Virus record (IMG/VR): IMGVR_UViG_3300020021_000054
Location: 1 to 20,875 of that record
DNA length: 20,875 bases
From: a virus
Direction: 5' to 3' (one strand)
The notes below the pieces were generated by a model, which did no database searches, was not told the origin of the DNA, and worked only from the letters and a program-made list of their open reading frames with translations. Numbering within the stretch: position 1 is the first letter of the stretch; each line of letters starts with the position of its first letter. Positions 5,942 to 12,344 of this stretch are shown here, piece by piece. Made by a program: the position numbers and the translations under genes.

Positions 5942-6826
5942 ATGTCAAATCAATCACAAAATATCTCACCATCAGAACTTTACGCAATACATTTAGAAAA
6001 TGAAGAACCTTCATTTTATTGTATGATTCCTCACTTAATTTCTTATCTTACATACGATTTTATAGACAAAGACGGCAAAAAAGAGGTTAGAAAACTGAGC
6101 TTAGTGGCTAGAGAATTATATCGAGTAATCAAACAAACGGCAGGGGACAGGGGTAAATGTTGGCGAGATACAGATGGATTAGCCGAGCTTTGTGGCATGT
6201 CAGTAGGTTCTGTGGTTAATGCTAAAAAAGAACTCCAACAAAATTTCCATCAACTCAACAACACTCCTTTAATAACAGTCGTCGAATCTAAAAAAGCAAA
6301 CTTCAAAAACGACAAATGCGTCAATAAATCCCCAAGTCACATCATTACCGTTAAAAATATTTGGGGGTTCAATAACGCCTACATGTCAACTTTAAAATAT
6401 CAAAAAGTAGAGGCAGGTTCACCACATGAATCTGCCCAAGGGGAGGCAGGTTCACCACATGAATCTGCCCAAGGGGAGGCAGGTTCACCACATGAACCTA
6501 ATAACAACCCTAACAATAAAAACCCTTTGTCTAAAGAACAACAACCCACGGCTTGCGCCGATTCTGTTGTTGGTTGTTTTTTAAATAAAGAAGATTCTGT
6601 TTTGGTTGATAAAAAAGCGCGTGCTTGCAATTGGTTTTTGCAAATAGGATGCGATCTTAAAACAGCTACTTATTTTGTCGAAACTTATTCTTCTGATGAT
6701 ATTTATCAAGCATCCATGTACACTGAACAGCAACTAAAAAAGAAAAAAGCTAAGAACCAAACAATTCCTAACATTATAGGCTATCTTAGAAACACACTTA
6801 AAAATAGATACTGGGAGAAAAAATGA
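5942..6826 (+). CDS. O-like replication initiation protein with internal origin repeats (294 aa)
   Basis: Probable phage replication initiator that binds its own gene. Residues about 45-115 (LSLVARELYRVIKQTAGDRGKCWRDTDGLAELCGMSVGSVVNAKKEL) form a winged-helix domain like those of O-type and HTH_36 replication proteins. The middle is a linker containing two and a half copies of the peptide EAGSPHESAQG, translated from 33-bp DNA iterons. The C-terminal part (CNWFLQIGCDLKTATYFVETY...IPNIIGYLRNTLKNRYW) is helical and may contact a helicase loader. A Shine-Dalgarno AGGGA precedes the ATG. No P/DnaC-like loader gene follows. Confidence 0.8.
   Translation: MSNQSQNISPSELYAIHLENEEPSFYCMIPHLISYLTYDFIDKDGKKEVRKLSLVARELYRVIKQTAGDRGKCWRDTDGLAELCGMSVGSVVNAKKELQQNFHQLNNTPLITVVESKKANFKNDKCVNKSPSHIITVKNIWGFNNAYMSTLKYQKVEAGSPHESAQGEAGSPHESAQGEAGSPHEPNNNPNNKNPLSKEQQPTACADSVVGCFLNKEDSVLVDKKARACNWFLQIGCDLKTATYFVETYSSDDIYQASMYTEQQLKKKKAKNQTIPNIIGYLRNTLKNRYWEKK
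6411..6500. repeat. 33-bp iterons within the O-like gene (probable replication origin)
   Basis: Copies start at 6411, 6444 and 6477 with an exact 33-bp period; the third is cut short after about 20 nt. Each full unit holds an imperfect palindrome, GGCAGGTTCA-CCACA-TGAATCTGCC. The truncated third forms a perfect AGGTTCA-CCACA-TGAACCT. An A-rich, G-poor stretch follows. Iterons, palindromic units and a neighbouring AT-rich region inside the initiator gene match the lambda ori arrangement. Confidence 0.75.
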
Positions 6827-6948
6827 GATGGTTTATTGGTTCGCAGAAATGATGGTTCAGAAATTCAGCGCTAAGTCTTAAAAAAAGACCCATTCCGCTG
6901 ATTTTAGCTATAAGAAAACATCGTACGGATAAAAGTTGAATTTATAAT
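6827..6948 (+). other. Short intergenic region with a two-step hairpin
   Basis: Outer stem TCAGCG (6865-6870)/CGCTGA (6896-6901) and inner stem GTCTT/AAGAC are followed by TTTT, giving a weak terminator-like structure after the replication gene. A perfect TATAAT at 6943-6948 has no matching -35 box. A 17-codon frame (6830-6883) overlaps the first part and is too short to judge. Confidence 0.35.
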
Positions 6949-7188
6949 ATGTATATTTCAGAACATATGTTAAAAAAGAAAGCAAGAATTAATGATATAG
7001 AGAAGTTTAAAATAATAGGTTATAGCAATAATTATTCAAAATATATCGAAATTCTTCCAAAAAAATGGTTTGATCAAAGACAAAAAAACCACGAATATAT
7101 AAAATCTTGTCAGAAACATTTGCATGATTGCAAAGAATATTACACCAAACTTGAACTATATGGAAATACCGAAGACTTGCTAGGATAA
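6949..7188 (+). CDS. Unknown small early protein (79 aa)
   Basis: Basic, soluble protein with no family I recognise (KWFDQRQKNHEYIKSCQKHLHDCKEYYTKLEL suggests a helical C-terminal half with a C-x6-C spacing). It could start at 6949 or 6967; neither ATG has a clear Shine-Dalgarno. The stop is 4 nt before the next start, and the following three genes overlap or nearly overlap, so it heads a small rightward operon ending in the resolvase. Confidence 0.55.
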   Translation: MYISEHMLKKKARINDIEKFKIIGYSNNYSKYIEILPKKWFDQRQKNHEYIKSCQKHLHDCKEYYTKLELYGNTEDLLG

Positions 7189-7192
7189 AATC

Positions 7193-7363
7193 ATGAAACA
7201 CATTTTAAGGCTCGACATTCAAGAAATAGACGGTACATACACATTTATGTTAGATAAAGAAAAAAGTATCGTTACATTCAAAATAAACAGCATTACTAAG
7301 GGTTTTGAAAGAGTAATGGAAATCATGAAAGGCAAAAATCAGGTAGAAAGTGATGATGTATGA
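7193..7363 (+). CDS. Unknown small early protein (56 aa)
   Basis: Frame MKHILRLDIQEIDGTYTFML...SIVTFKINSITKGFERVMEIMKGK, predicted as three beta strands and a helix. AGGA lies about 8 nt before the ATG, and the gene sits 4 nt after its upstream neighbour. Its last codons overlap the start of the next small gene by 11 nt. No function can be given. Confidence 0.6.
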   Translation: MKHILRLDIQEIDGTYTFMLDKEKSIVTFKINSITKGFERVMEIMKGKNQVESDDV

Positions 7364-7496
7364 TGAATACGGTATGACAGAAAATGACTATATTAAGCTT
7401 GCACTCGAAAATCTAAAACAATTAGGTTTGGATATTTCAGAGTTGGAGAAAAAATATGTCTATGAAATTCAAACTTCCGATAAAGACAGTCAATGA
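7353..7496 (+). CDS. Unknown small early protein overlapping the resolvase gene (47 aa)
   Basis: Frame MMYDEYGMTENDYIKLALENLKQLGLDISELEKKYVYE, an acidic helical peptide. AGG lies 9-12 nt before the first ATG. It overlaps the upstream gene by 11 nt and the resolvase gene by 41 nt, and it contains that gene's ribosome binding site. The overlaps suggest translational coupling. Function unknown; a chance open frame is possible but less likely given the spacing. Confidence 0.5.
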   Translation: MMYDEYGMTENDYIKLALENLKQLGLDISELEKKYVYEIQTSDKDSQ

Positions 7497-7839
7497 AGCA
7501 AACTCCCGGGAACATTGGACTAAAAAGGCAAAGAGACATACGAAACAAAAAGATGCTATCAAATATAGCTTGGCTAATCATTTGGACGACTCATGTTTAC
7601 CATGCACAATCAAACTTACAAGAATAGCACCAAGAAAGCTTGATCAATGGGATAATTTACCAATGGCATTTAAATGGATTTTAGACTCGCTATGTTCCAT
7701 TTTAATTCCGGGTAAGGCAATTGGACAATCTGATTCAGATAAGCGAATACAAGTCAGATATGATCAAATTAGGGGCGTTCCGCATGAATATGCAATTGAG
7801 ATTGAGATAATCAAGATTTTCCCAACAATTCAGGATTAA
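7456..7839 (+). CDS. RusA-like Holliday junction resolvase (127 aa)
   Basis: Predicted endonuclease that cuts four-way junctions during phage recombination and replication. The family pattern is clear: small beta-rich protein, RIAPRKLDQWDNLPMAFKWILDSL (about 56-79, with the D-x-D-N-L metal-site motif) and PGKAIGQSDSDKRIQVRYDQIRG (85-107, second acidic cluster). The length matches RusA (about 120 aa). GGAG lies 7 nt before the ATG. It ends the rightward early run; its last 29 nt overlap a convergent reverse-strand gene. Confidence 0.8.
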   Translation: MSMKFKLPIKTVNEANSREHWTKKAKRHTKQKDAIKYSLANHLDDSCLPCTIKLTRIAPRKLDQWDNLPMAFKWILDSLCSILIPGKAIGQSDSDKRIQVRYDQIRGVPHEYAIEIEIIKIFPTIQD

Positions 7840-7969
7840 CACCCGATATTTTTTTTAGCTTTCGTAACACTCTAAGTTCTTCATTTCGATAACTTATAAG
7901 TTTACCCTTCGTATCAAAATAATCTTTTGGAAGTTTAGATGGCTTTATTTGAAGTATTTCGTCAGTCAT
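7811..7969 (-). CDS. Unknown small protein (52 aa)
   Basis: Frame MTDEILQIKPSKLPKDYFDTKGKLISYRNEELRVLRKLKKISGVNPELLGKS: a basic helical peptide. I start it at the ATG that overlaps the stop of the upstream gene (ATGACTGA); an ATG 12 codons upstream would lie inside that gene. Convergent with the resolvase gene and overlapping it by 29 nt. Not recognised. Confidence 0.5.
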   Translation of the reverse strand: MTDEILQIKPSKLPKDYFDTKGKLISYRNEELRVLRKLKKISGVNPELLGKS

Positions 7970-8243
7970 TAGGAAACACTCCCCTGCAAATTCCGCGTTC
8001 AACAATATTTAACCTTTCTTCAAGCTCTAACATTTTTCTTTGAAGATCTCCATTACGAGCAAATAACGCCTTTCGTATTTTCGTAACTGATACTTTTACG
8101 CCATCCATCTCTCGTACCAACATTTCAGTCTCGGATTCTTCTTTCGTTTGAAAAAAATCATACTGTACTTCATGACGTATTATTTTAACAAGACTTGGGT
8201 CAACACTATTAAAAAACTTTTCTTGTATTGCGTAAGCACTCAT
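7962..8243 (-). CDS. Unknown coiled-coil accessory protein (93 aa)
   Basis: Reverse-strand gene, first of a two-gene unit. The N-terminal part is mixed; residues about 48-85 (VKVSVTKIRKALFARNGDLQRKMLELEERLNIVERGICRG) read as a helix likely to form a coiled coil. No family recognised. The ATG has no clear Shine-Dalgarno. The unit lies opposite to the early rightward genes and next to a lipoprotein gene, which suggests accessory content. Confidence 0.6.
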   Translation of the reverse strand: MSAYAIQEKFFNSVDPSLVKIIRHEVQYDFFQTKEESETEMLVREMDGVKVSVTKIRKALFARNGDLQRKMLELEERLNIVERGICRGVFPND

Positions 8244-8271
8244 ATGTAAACTTTAATATTTATTTTTAACT

Positions 8272-8300
8272 TTGAAAGGGCTATTTGTAAAAAATAGTAT
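8272..8300 (+). promoter_or_regulatory. Promoter candidate for the lipoprotein gene
   Basis: TTGAAA (five of six to consensus), 17-bp spacer, TAGTAT (four of six). The predicted start leaves a leader of about 10 nt before GAGG and the ATG. Confidence 0.45.
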
Positions 8301-8317
8301 ACACAAGTGAGGTATTT

Positions 8318-8473
8318 ATGCGTAATATTTTTATTGAGATTATTGCTTTTTCAGCGCTAATTCTATTAATTTCTGCTTGCGCCTCAACATTTAAAGATTT
8401 ATCTTTACATGGAACTATTGATTTTGAAAAAGACGGGATGAAAGAAGAAATAGGGATTGAAGGCCACATGTAA
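8318..8473 (+). CDS. Small predicted lipoprotein (51 aa)
   Basis: The N-terminus is MRNIFIEIIAFSALILLISAC: a charged start, a hydrophobic stretch and the lipobox I-S-A-C with the lipidated Cys at 21. The mature part is about 30 residues and acidic. GAGG lies 7 nt before the ATG. The gene has its own promoter candidate and a hairpin after its stop, and it stands alone between reverse-strand genes. This is the usual picture of a moron expressed from the prophage; known phage lipoproteins of this size often block superinfection at the envelope, but that role here is only inference. Confidence 0.7.
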   Translation: MRNIFIEIIAFSALILLISACASTFKDLSLHGTIDFEKDGMKEEIGIEGHM

Positions 8474-8522
8474 TAGCAACGGACGATGTTAAAGCCATTT
8501 AATCCATCGCCATTACCATAAC

Positions 8523-8551
8523 ACGGCGACGTAGCACCATTGCTACGCCGT
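8523..8551. terminator. GC-rich hairpin after the lipoprotein gene
   Basis: ACGGCG and TAGCA pair with TGCTA and CGCCGT across a CCAT loop, leaving a 3-nt bulge. It is the only GC-rich stem nearby. The following bases (CGAATTTCT) are only partly T-rich, so termination may be weak. The 8552-8684 stretch holds nothing else I can support except a short AACAAT/ATTGTT dyad. Confidence 0.45.
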
Positions 8552-8684
8552 CGAATTTCTATAACAATTTTATTGTTAAATATTCAGTAAATTGTTTTAT
8601 CTGATAAATTTAACATAACGATCAATTTATTTCCAATAAAAATAATAATGAAAATATTTTACCAGATGGAAAGATTGAAGCCAG

Positions 8685-8867
8685 CTATTTTTCATTTGCA
8701 TCCAATACTACTTGTTTTTTTAGTGGTTTATATTCACCAAAAAATACGCAGTTGTAACATATATCCAAAGGCTCGATATCACCTGTTTCCATATTTTTTA
8801 TACTCATTCTATGGGTTACGCCGCATTTTTTACATGGTGGGTAAATGACTTCACTTTTGGATTCCAT
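8685..8867 (-). CDS. Small zinc-ribbon-like protein (60 aa)
   Basis: Two C-x2-C knuckles (C12-K-K-C15 and C37-Y-N-C40) separated by about 21 residues suggest one zinc ribbon or two-knuckle fold. No catalytic motif is seen. Last gene of a three-gene reverse-strand unit; its start overlaps the end of the membrane-peptide gene by 17 nt, so it is probably coupled. Function unknown. Confidence 0.6.
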   Translation of the reverse strand: MESKSEVIYPPCKKCGVTHRMSIKNMETGDIEPLDICYNCVFFGEYKPLKKQVVLDANEK

Positions 8868-9018
8868 TCACACCTTTAGGACTTTGAGGATATTCAGGCT
8901 CACATAATACAATCGTTTTTTGATGAACTGTTTTTGTTTTTTTACTTGCACAATATAAAACAAACATACAAATAATAAATATTATGAAACAAAGTATATA
9001 TTTCTTATTCATCATCAT
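8851..9018 (-). CDS. Small membrane-anchored protein (55 aa)
   Basis: MMMNKKYILCFIIFIICMFVLYCASKK is a positively charged start and one hydrophobic helix, followed by about 28 polar residues including EPEYPQSPKG. The sequence V-L-Y-C resembles a lipobox but Tyr at -1 is atypical, so I favour a transmembrane anchor. Three tandem ATG codons overlap the stop of the upstream gene, and no Shine-Dalgarno is visible, so translation is probably coupled. It could be an envelope moron. Confidence 0.55.
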   Translation of the reverse strand: MMMNKKYILCFIIFIICMFVLYCASKKTKTVHQKTIVLCEPEYPQSPKGVNGIQK

Positions 9019-9340
9019 TTTGTTTCATTGTTTTTAAAATATTTTCAAGGTCGCACAGTTCATCTAATACTTCTTTAAGTTCTGCTCCATAAACGGCCAT
9101 TCTTCTTGAGTTAATATTTTTATTCTCTTGTAGCTCCTGAATTCTAAATTCAAGATGGTATATTATAATTTTTTTTTGATCTTCATCTAACATTTTTTCT
9201 TCCTTTTTTGATAAAATTTGATCTATCCATTTTTTATTTGTAATTTGTGTACCCACACCAAATTTAACCTGATTAGGATTATATTCAGGTTTTTTGTGAT
9301 TATACATCATATTATGTATGAAATTATCTGATCGCATCAT
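9005..9340 (-). CDS. Unknown coiled-coil protein, first gene of a reverse-strand accessory unit (111 aa)
   Basis: The N-terminal 40 residues are polar; residues about 50-105 (EDQKKIIIYHLEFRIQELQENKNINSRRMAVYGAELKEVLDELCDLENILKTM) look like a long helix or coiled coil. Two ATG codons are adjacent (9340 and 9337); GAGG is 2 nt from the first and 5 nt from the second, so the second is the likelier start. It is driven by the strong promoter just upstream. No family recognised. Confidence 0.65.
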   Translation of the reverse strand: MMRSDNFIHNMMYNHKKPEYNPNQVKFGVGTQITNKKWIDQILSKKEEKMLDEDQKKIIIYHLEFRIQELQENKNINSRRMAVYGAELKEVLDELCDLENILKTMKQNDDE

Positions 9341-9361
9341 TACCTCAAAATTTTTATATAC

Positions 9362-9390
9362 ATAATATTTACAAAATTGCTATATGTCAA
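9362..9390 (-). promoter_or_regulatory. Near-consensus promoter for the reverse-strand accessory unit
   Basis: -35 TTGACA (9390..9385, perfect), 17-bp spacer, -10 TATTAT (9367..9362, five of six). The predicted leader is about 15 nt. It is one of the best promoters in the window and it points away from the structural block. Confidence 0.8.
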
Positions 9391-9430
9391 GACAACTTTA
9401 AACTCCCTGTATTTAAAGTGTCCTTTTTTT
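9391..9430. promoter_or_regulatory. Dyad ACTTTAAA-N9-TTTAAAGT abutting the promoter; terminator-like on the plus strand
   Basis: An 8-bp perfect dyad extended by GAC/GTC with one bulged A. On the plus strand T7 follows (9424-9430), making a low-GC intrinsic terminator. On the minus strand it ends exactly at the -35 box of the strong promoter. Either a terminator for rightward reading or an operator; the sequence alone does not decide. Confidence 0.5.
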
Positions 9431-9462
9431 CATGTAAGTATTTTAGGTTTTCGGGTTGTTTG

Positions 9463-9493
9463 AGCCGTGAGTGTAAAAGTTCACGGCTTTTTT
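9463..9493 (+). terminator. Intrinsic terminator before the packaging genes
   Basis: AGCCGTGA (9463-9470), 10-nt loop, TCACGGCT (9481-9488) followed by a T6 run. Rightward orientation. It insulates the structural block from upstream transcription. Confidence 0.85.
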
Positions 9494-9594
9494 CATGAAA
9501 ATAACCAAATTCCAAATTTCACAAGAAATAGAAAAGTTAAAACAAAGAGAGATATTGTCACTAACAAAGCGCAAATGTTAATCGTTATTTTCAT
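9493..9594 (-). CDS. Possible small transmembrane peptide (33 aa)
   Basis: Reverse-strand frame MKITINICALLVTISLFVLTFLFLVKFGIWLFS, almost wholly hydrophobic. The ribosome binding site is poor (GAGA about 12 nt away). Low complexity, AT-rich DNA easily gives such frames, so this is tentative. The stop is at the T-run of the adjacent terminator. The rest of 9494-9731 holds a direct repeat AGATTGCAA (9662 and 9677) and no other gene I can support. Confidence 0.25.
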   Translation of the reverse strand: MKITINICALLVTISLFVLTFLFLVKFGIWLFS

Positions 9595-9731
9595 TTTCTA
9601 CTATCTCTTTTTTCCATCTCTTTTTTTACAAGTTCGGCAATATATTCTTGTATAGATGGACAGATTGCAAGAAAAAAGATTGCAATTATGAATTAAAATT
9701 GTTAGTTTACAGGAAAAAAGGCTTTAAATAT

Positions 9732-10154
9732 ATGGCAAGACCCCCGAAACCAATAGACTGGGATAGAGTAGAAAGAAAAATGGAAGCGGGGTGTACAGCT
9801 GTTGAAATTTCTAGTCATTTTAGAATACATCCCACTACTTTTGTTTATAAATTTAAAGAAAAATATGGTGATTGTTTTACTAATTTCTCTAGTGATTTTC
9901 ACAGTGACGGAAAAGGAAATGTTAGAGAAATGCAGTACGAAGAAGCATTAGAGGGTAATACCCAAATGTTAGTTCTTTTAGGCAAATTATGGTTAGGTCA
10001 AGTTGATATTGAGCCAGAACCTAAAAAGACCAATGATTTCAATGCAGAAAATGAATTAATGAAAAAAGATCACATCATAGAAGAACAACAAGCACTTTTA
10101 AAGCTTCACAACATCGAGTTTAATGGAATTCAAGACAAGTCCGAAGCAGAATAA
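9732..10154 (+). CDS. Terminase small subunit (140 aa)
   Basis: DNA-recognition subunit of the packaging motor. MARPPKPIDWDRVERKMEAGCTAVEISSHFRIHPTTFVYKFKEKYG (1-46) is the N-terminal helix-turn-helix found in this small-terminase family. MQYEEALEGNTQMLVLLGKLWLGQ (about 68-91) is the oligomerisation helix, and a charged tail follows. I start at the ATG before ARPPKP, since upstream codons (to 9648) do not look like family sequence. AAGG lies 12 nt upstream. The last 32 nt overlap the large subunit gene, the usual terS-terL arrangement. Confidence 0.88.
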   Translation: MARPPKPIDWDRVERKMEAGCTAVEISSHFRIHPTTFVYKFKEKYGDCFTNFSSDFHSDGKGNVREMQYEEALEGNTQMLVLLGKLWLGQVDIEPEPKKTNDFNAENELMKKDHIIEEQQALLKLHNIEFNGIQDKSEAE

Positions 10155-11400
10155 ATCTTTTGTAGAAGCAATTCACCGTTACAATATTTGGGTAGGATCA
10201 ATCAGAGCAGGAAAAACATATTCAAGTGTAAGAAAATTTATTGATAGATTGCAATTTGGAGTACCTGGCGATGCGATGATTTGTGGCGTTAACAGGAGTT
10301 CTATTGGTAGAAATATTTTATCGCTTATGTATGATATGATAGGATTTCCTGCACCAACAGAAAAGTGCATGAAGACTAGATTATACGGTAGGGATGTATA
10401 TTTTGTAGGCGCTCCTGATATCAGCGCTGTAGCTACAATAAAGGGGGCAACTCTAGCTTATGCTTATATTGACGAAATAACGGAAATACCAGAACCTTTT
10501 TTTAAAATGTTAGACGGTCGTTTAAGCGTGCCTGGTGCACAATTATTTGGAGCTACAAATCCTGACGGCCCCGCACACTGGTTTAAGAAACAATATATAG
10601 ATAGAAAAGAAGAACTTGATTTAATTCACTGGGATTTTAATCTAGATGATAATCCTATTCTCGATAAAGAATATAAAAAGATCATAAAAGCTTCTTATAC
10701 AGGTTTATGGTTTGATAGGTATATTTTAGGTAAATGGGCATTGGCTTCTGGTGCTATATTTCCAGATTTCGATCATGAAAACATATTTGAAAAATCATTT
10801 TCCTCTCCTAACTATTATCTTGTAGGTATAGATTACGGAACCACAAACCCTACAGCTGCTGTATTAGTGGCTATTACACCAAATAAATGGCCACAGGCAC
10901 GAATTGAAGAAGAGTATTATTATGATTCTGCAAAAACTGGTATGCCTAAAACTGATGCACAACTTGTTAGCGATATAAAAAAATTTATAGGCTATCGAGA
11001 TGTAAGGTCAATATATGTTGATCCAGCTGCTGCAAGCTTTAAAATAGCTCTAAGAAATGAAGATTTGCCTGTTATTGATGCCAATAATGATGTTTTGCTT
11101 GGTGTAAAGACAATGAATAAATTTATTTCAGGAAGAAATATTGTTGTTCATAAGAATTGTGTAAATGCCATAGAACAACTTCAATCTTATGCATGGGACA
11201 GTAAGTATGCAGATAGAGGAGAAGATAAACCAGTTAAGAAAAACGATCATCAAGTTGATGCTATTAGGTATAGCCTGACACCATTTTTAGCGTCAGGTGA
11301 TTTTGGTTGCGCTGATGAACAACTTAATATTGAAAATCTTAGAAGAAAAGTTTACGGCGACAACGATATTTATTCACAGTTCAATAGCTTATTACATTGA
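10123..11400 (+). CDS. Terminase large subunit, ATPase-nuclease (425 aa)
   Basis: Packaging motor that pumps DNA into the prohead and cuts it. Walker A GSIRAGKT at 25-32, Walker B YIDE at 115-118, coupling motif GATNPDG at 143-149. RNase H-like nuclease domain with Asp in GIDYGTTNP (237), YVDPAAA (300) and HQVDAIRY (379). The length is typical of a 420-500 aa terminase. The start inside the terS gene is supported by a nearby GAG and by the first residues (KTSPKQNKSFVEAI), which fit the family. No intron or inteins seen. Confidence 0.97.
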   Translation: MEFKTSPKQNKSFVEAIHRYNIWVGSIRAGKTYSSVRKFIDRLQFGVPGDAMICGVNRSSIGRNILSLMYDMIGFPAPTEKCMKTRLYGRDVYFVGAPDISAVATIKGATLAYAYIDEITEIPEPFFKMLDGRLSVPGAQLFGATNPDGPAHWFKKQYIDRKEELDLIHWDFNLDDNPILDKEYKKIIKASYTGLWFDRYILGKWALASGAIFPDFDHENIFEKSFSSPNYYLVGIDYGTTNPTAAVLVAITPNKWPQARIEEEYYYDSAKTGMPKTDAQLVSDIKKFIGYRDVRSIYVDPAAASFKIALRNEDLPVIDANNDVLLGVKTMNKFISGRNIVVHKNCVNAIEQLQSYAWDSKYADRGEDKPVKKNDHQVDAIRYSLTPFLASGDFGCADEQLNIENLRRKVYGDNDIYSQFNSLLH

Positions 11401-11425
11401 TTTTATAGTTAGATGTATGTATAAT
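11397..11425 (+). promoter_or_regulatory. Promoter candidate before the first HNH gene
   Basis: TTGATT (four of six), 17-bp spacer, TATAAT (perfect). It begins inside the last codons of the large terminase gene and would give the endonuclease gene its own transcript with a leader of about 20 nt. Confidence 0.55.
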
Positions 11426-11451
11426 GTAGACACTTATATATTGGAGTCTAT

Positions 11452-12033
11452 ATGAAGTTATGCAGGACGTGTAATAAAGAATTTAATTACGCTGGTTTTT
11501 ATTGTCGATGGTGTGGTCAAAAAGCGAGAGAAGAAAAAAGAAAAGGTATGCCTTGCAAATCTTGTAATCAGGTTAAACCGATTAATAATAAAACTTTTCA
11601 TTTGTGTTCTACATGTTATATTAAAAAACGTGTAGACAGTAATCCTTTCTACAAAGAACAAAAACGTATTAGATGTTTTAAGTCTAGAAGAAGATGTAGA
11701 GGACAAGATCCTGATGCTCCATTAATGAAAAGAAAAAGTGGAGAGGGTTCTTTGGATAAAAACGGATATTTACAAATAACAAGATTAGGTCATCCAAATT
11801 GTACAAGTAATACAGGGAGAATAGCAGAACACACCTTAATTATGTCTGAGCATTTAGGTAGACCGTTAAAAAAGGGGGAATCAGTACACCATAAGAATGG
11901 TATTCGTGATGATAATAGAATAGAAAACCTTGAATTGTGGCATAAAGGTCAGCCAGCAGGGCAAAGAGTCGATGATAAGATTGCATGGGCTGTTGAATTC
12001 TTAACAAATTATGGGTATGAATGCAAAAAGTAG
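11452..12033 (+). CDS. Free-standing HNH homing endonuclease, copy 1 (193 aa)
   Basis: Four C-x2-C knuckles in the first 55 residues (C4/C7, C18/C21, C35/C38, C52/C55) form two zinc-binding units. [13 protein letters not shown] segment follows, then the HNH core with [22 protein letters not shown] and the QPAGQR tail. The family cuts DNA near its own insertion site and spreads by repair. GGAG lies 6-7 nt before the ATG. It stands between terL and a small gene with its own promoter. A 48-nt stretch over the HNH motif is identical to copy 2 at 17647-17694. Confidence 0.92.
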   Translation: MKLCRTCNKEFNYAGFYCRWCGQKAREEKRKGMPCKSCNQVKPINNKTFHLCSTCYIKKRVDSNPFYKEQKRIRCFKSRRRCRGQDPDAPLMKRKSGEGSLDKNGYLQITRLGHPNCTSNTGRIAEHTLIMSEHLGRPLKKGESVHHKNGIRDDNRIENLELWHKGQPAGQRVDDKIAWAVEFLTNYGYECKK

Positions 12034-12278
12034 GCAATAAACTATCACCAAATTCGGATAGATATTTTACATATCCTATGGTCGAATATGATGAAGATTT
12101 ATGGGCTGATGCCAGTAAATTTTTACCTCTAGAATATGACCTGCTTTATCTAAAAATAGAAAATAAAAAAAGTATAATCCGTGGATGGTATACAGGCTAT
12201 GGATGGGATGGCGCTAAGTTTGAAGAAAATGATAAAGTTTTATGTTGGAAGAAAGCAAATCATCATGATGAGATATGA
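12021..12278 (+). CDS. Unknown small phage protein (85 aa)
   Basis: Residues about 20-80 ([28 protein letters not shown]...[28 protein letters not shown]) resemble the small DUF551-like phage proteins with a W-x-LP...GWY-x-G pattern; this is tentative. The first ATG overlaps the end of the HNH gene by 13 nt with GGG upstream; an internal ATG at 12078 is an alternative start without Shine-Dalgarno. If the HNH gene is an insertion, this gene originally followed terL directly. Confidence 0.6.
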   Translation: MQKVGNKLSPNSDRYFTYPMVEYDEDLWADASKFLPLEYDLLYLKIENKKSIIRGWYTGYGWDGAKFEENDKVLCWKKANHHDEI

Positions 12279-12344
12279 AAGAAAAAGATTAAGTTAATAT
12301 TTTATACCTGATATATATTTAAAATTATATATATAAGGAATTTC

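Noticed and set aside
6830-6883. 17-codon gene (MVYWFAEMMVQKFSAKS) directly after the replication gene
   Set aside because: Spacing from a GGAG is marginal and the frame is too short to tell from chance. It may be a remnant of a helicase loader gene but nothing shows it.
9648-9731. N-terminal extension of the small terminase to 168 aa
   Set aside because: The added residues do not resemble the family, and the MARPPKP start is the usual N-terminus.
11397-12033. Group I intron hosting the HNH gene
   Set aside because: The large terminase is complete with a normal C-terminus before the HNH gene and the next gene begins separately, so no exon is interrupted. A free-standing homing gene explains it.
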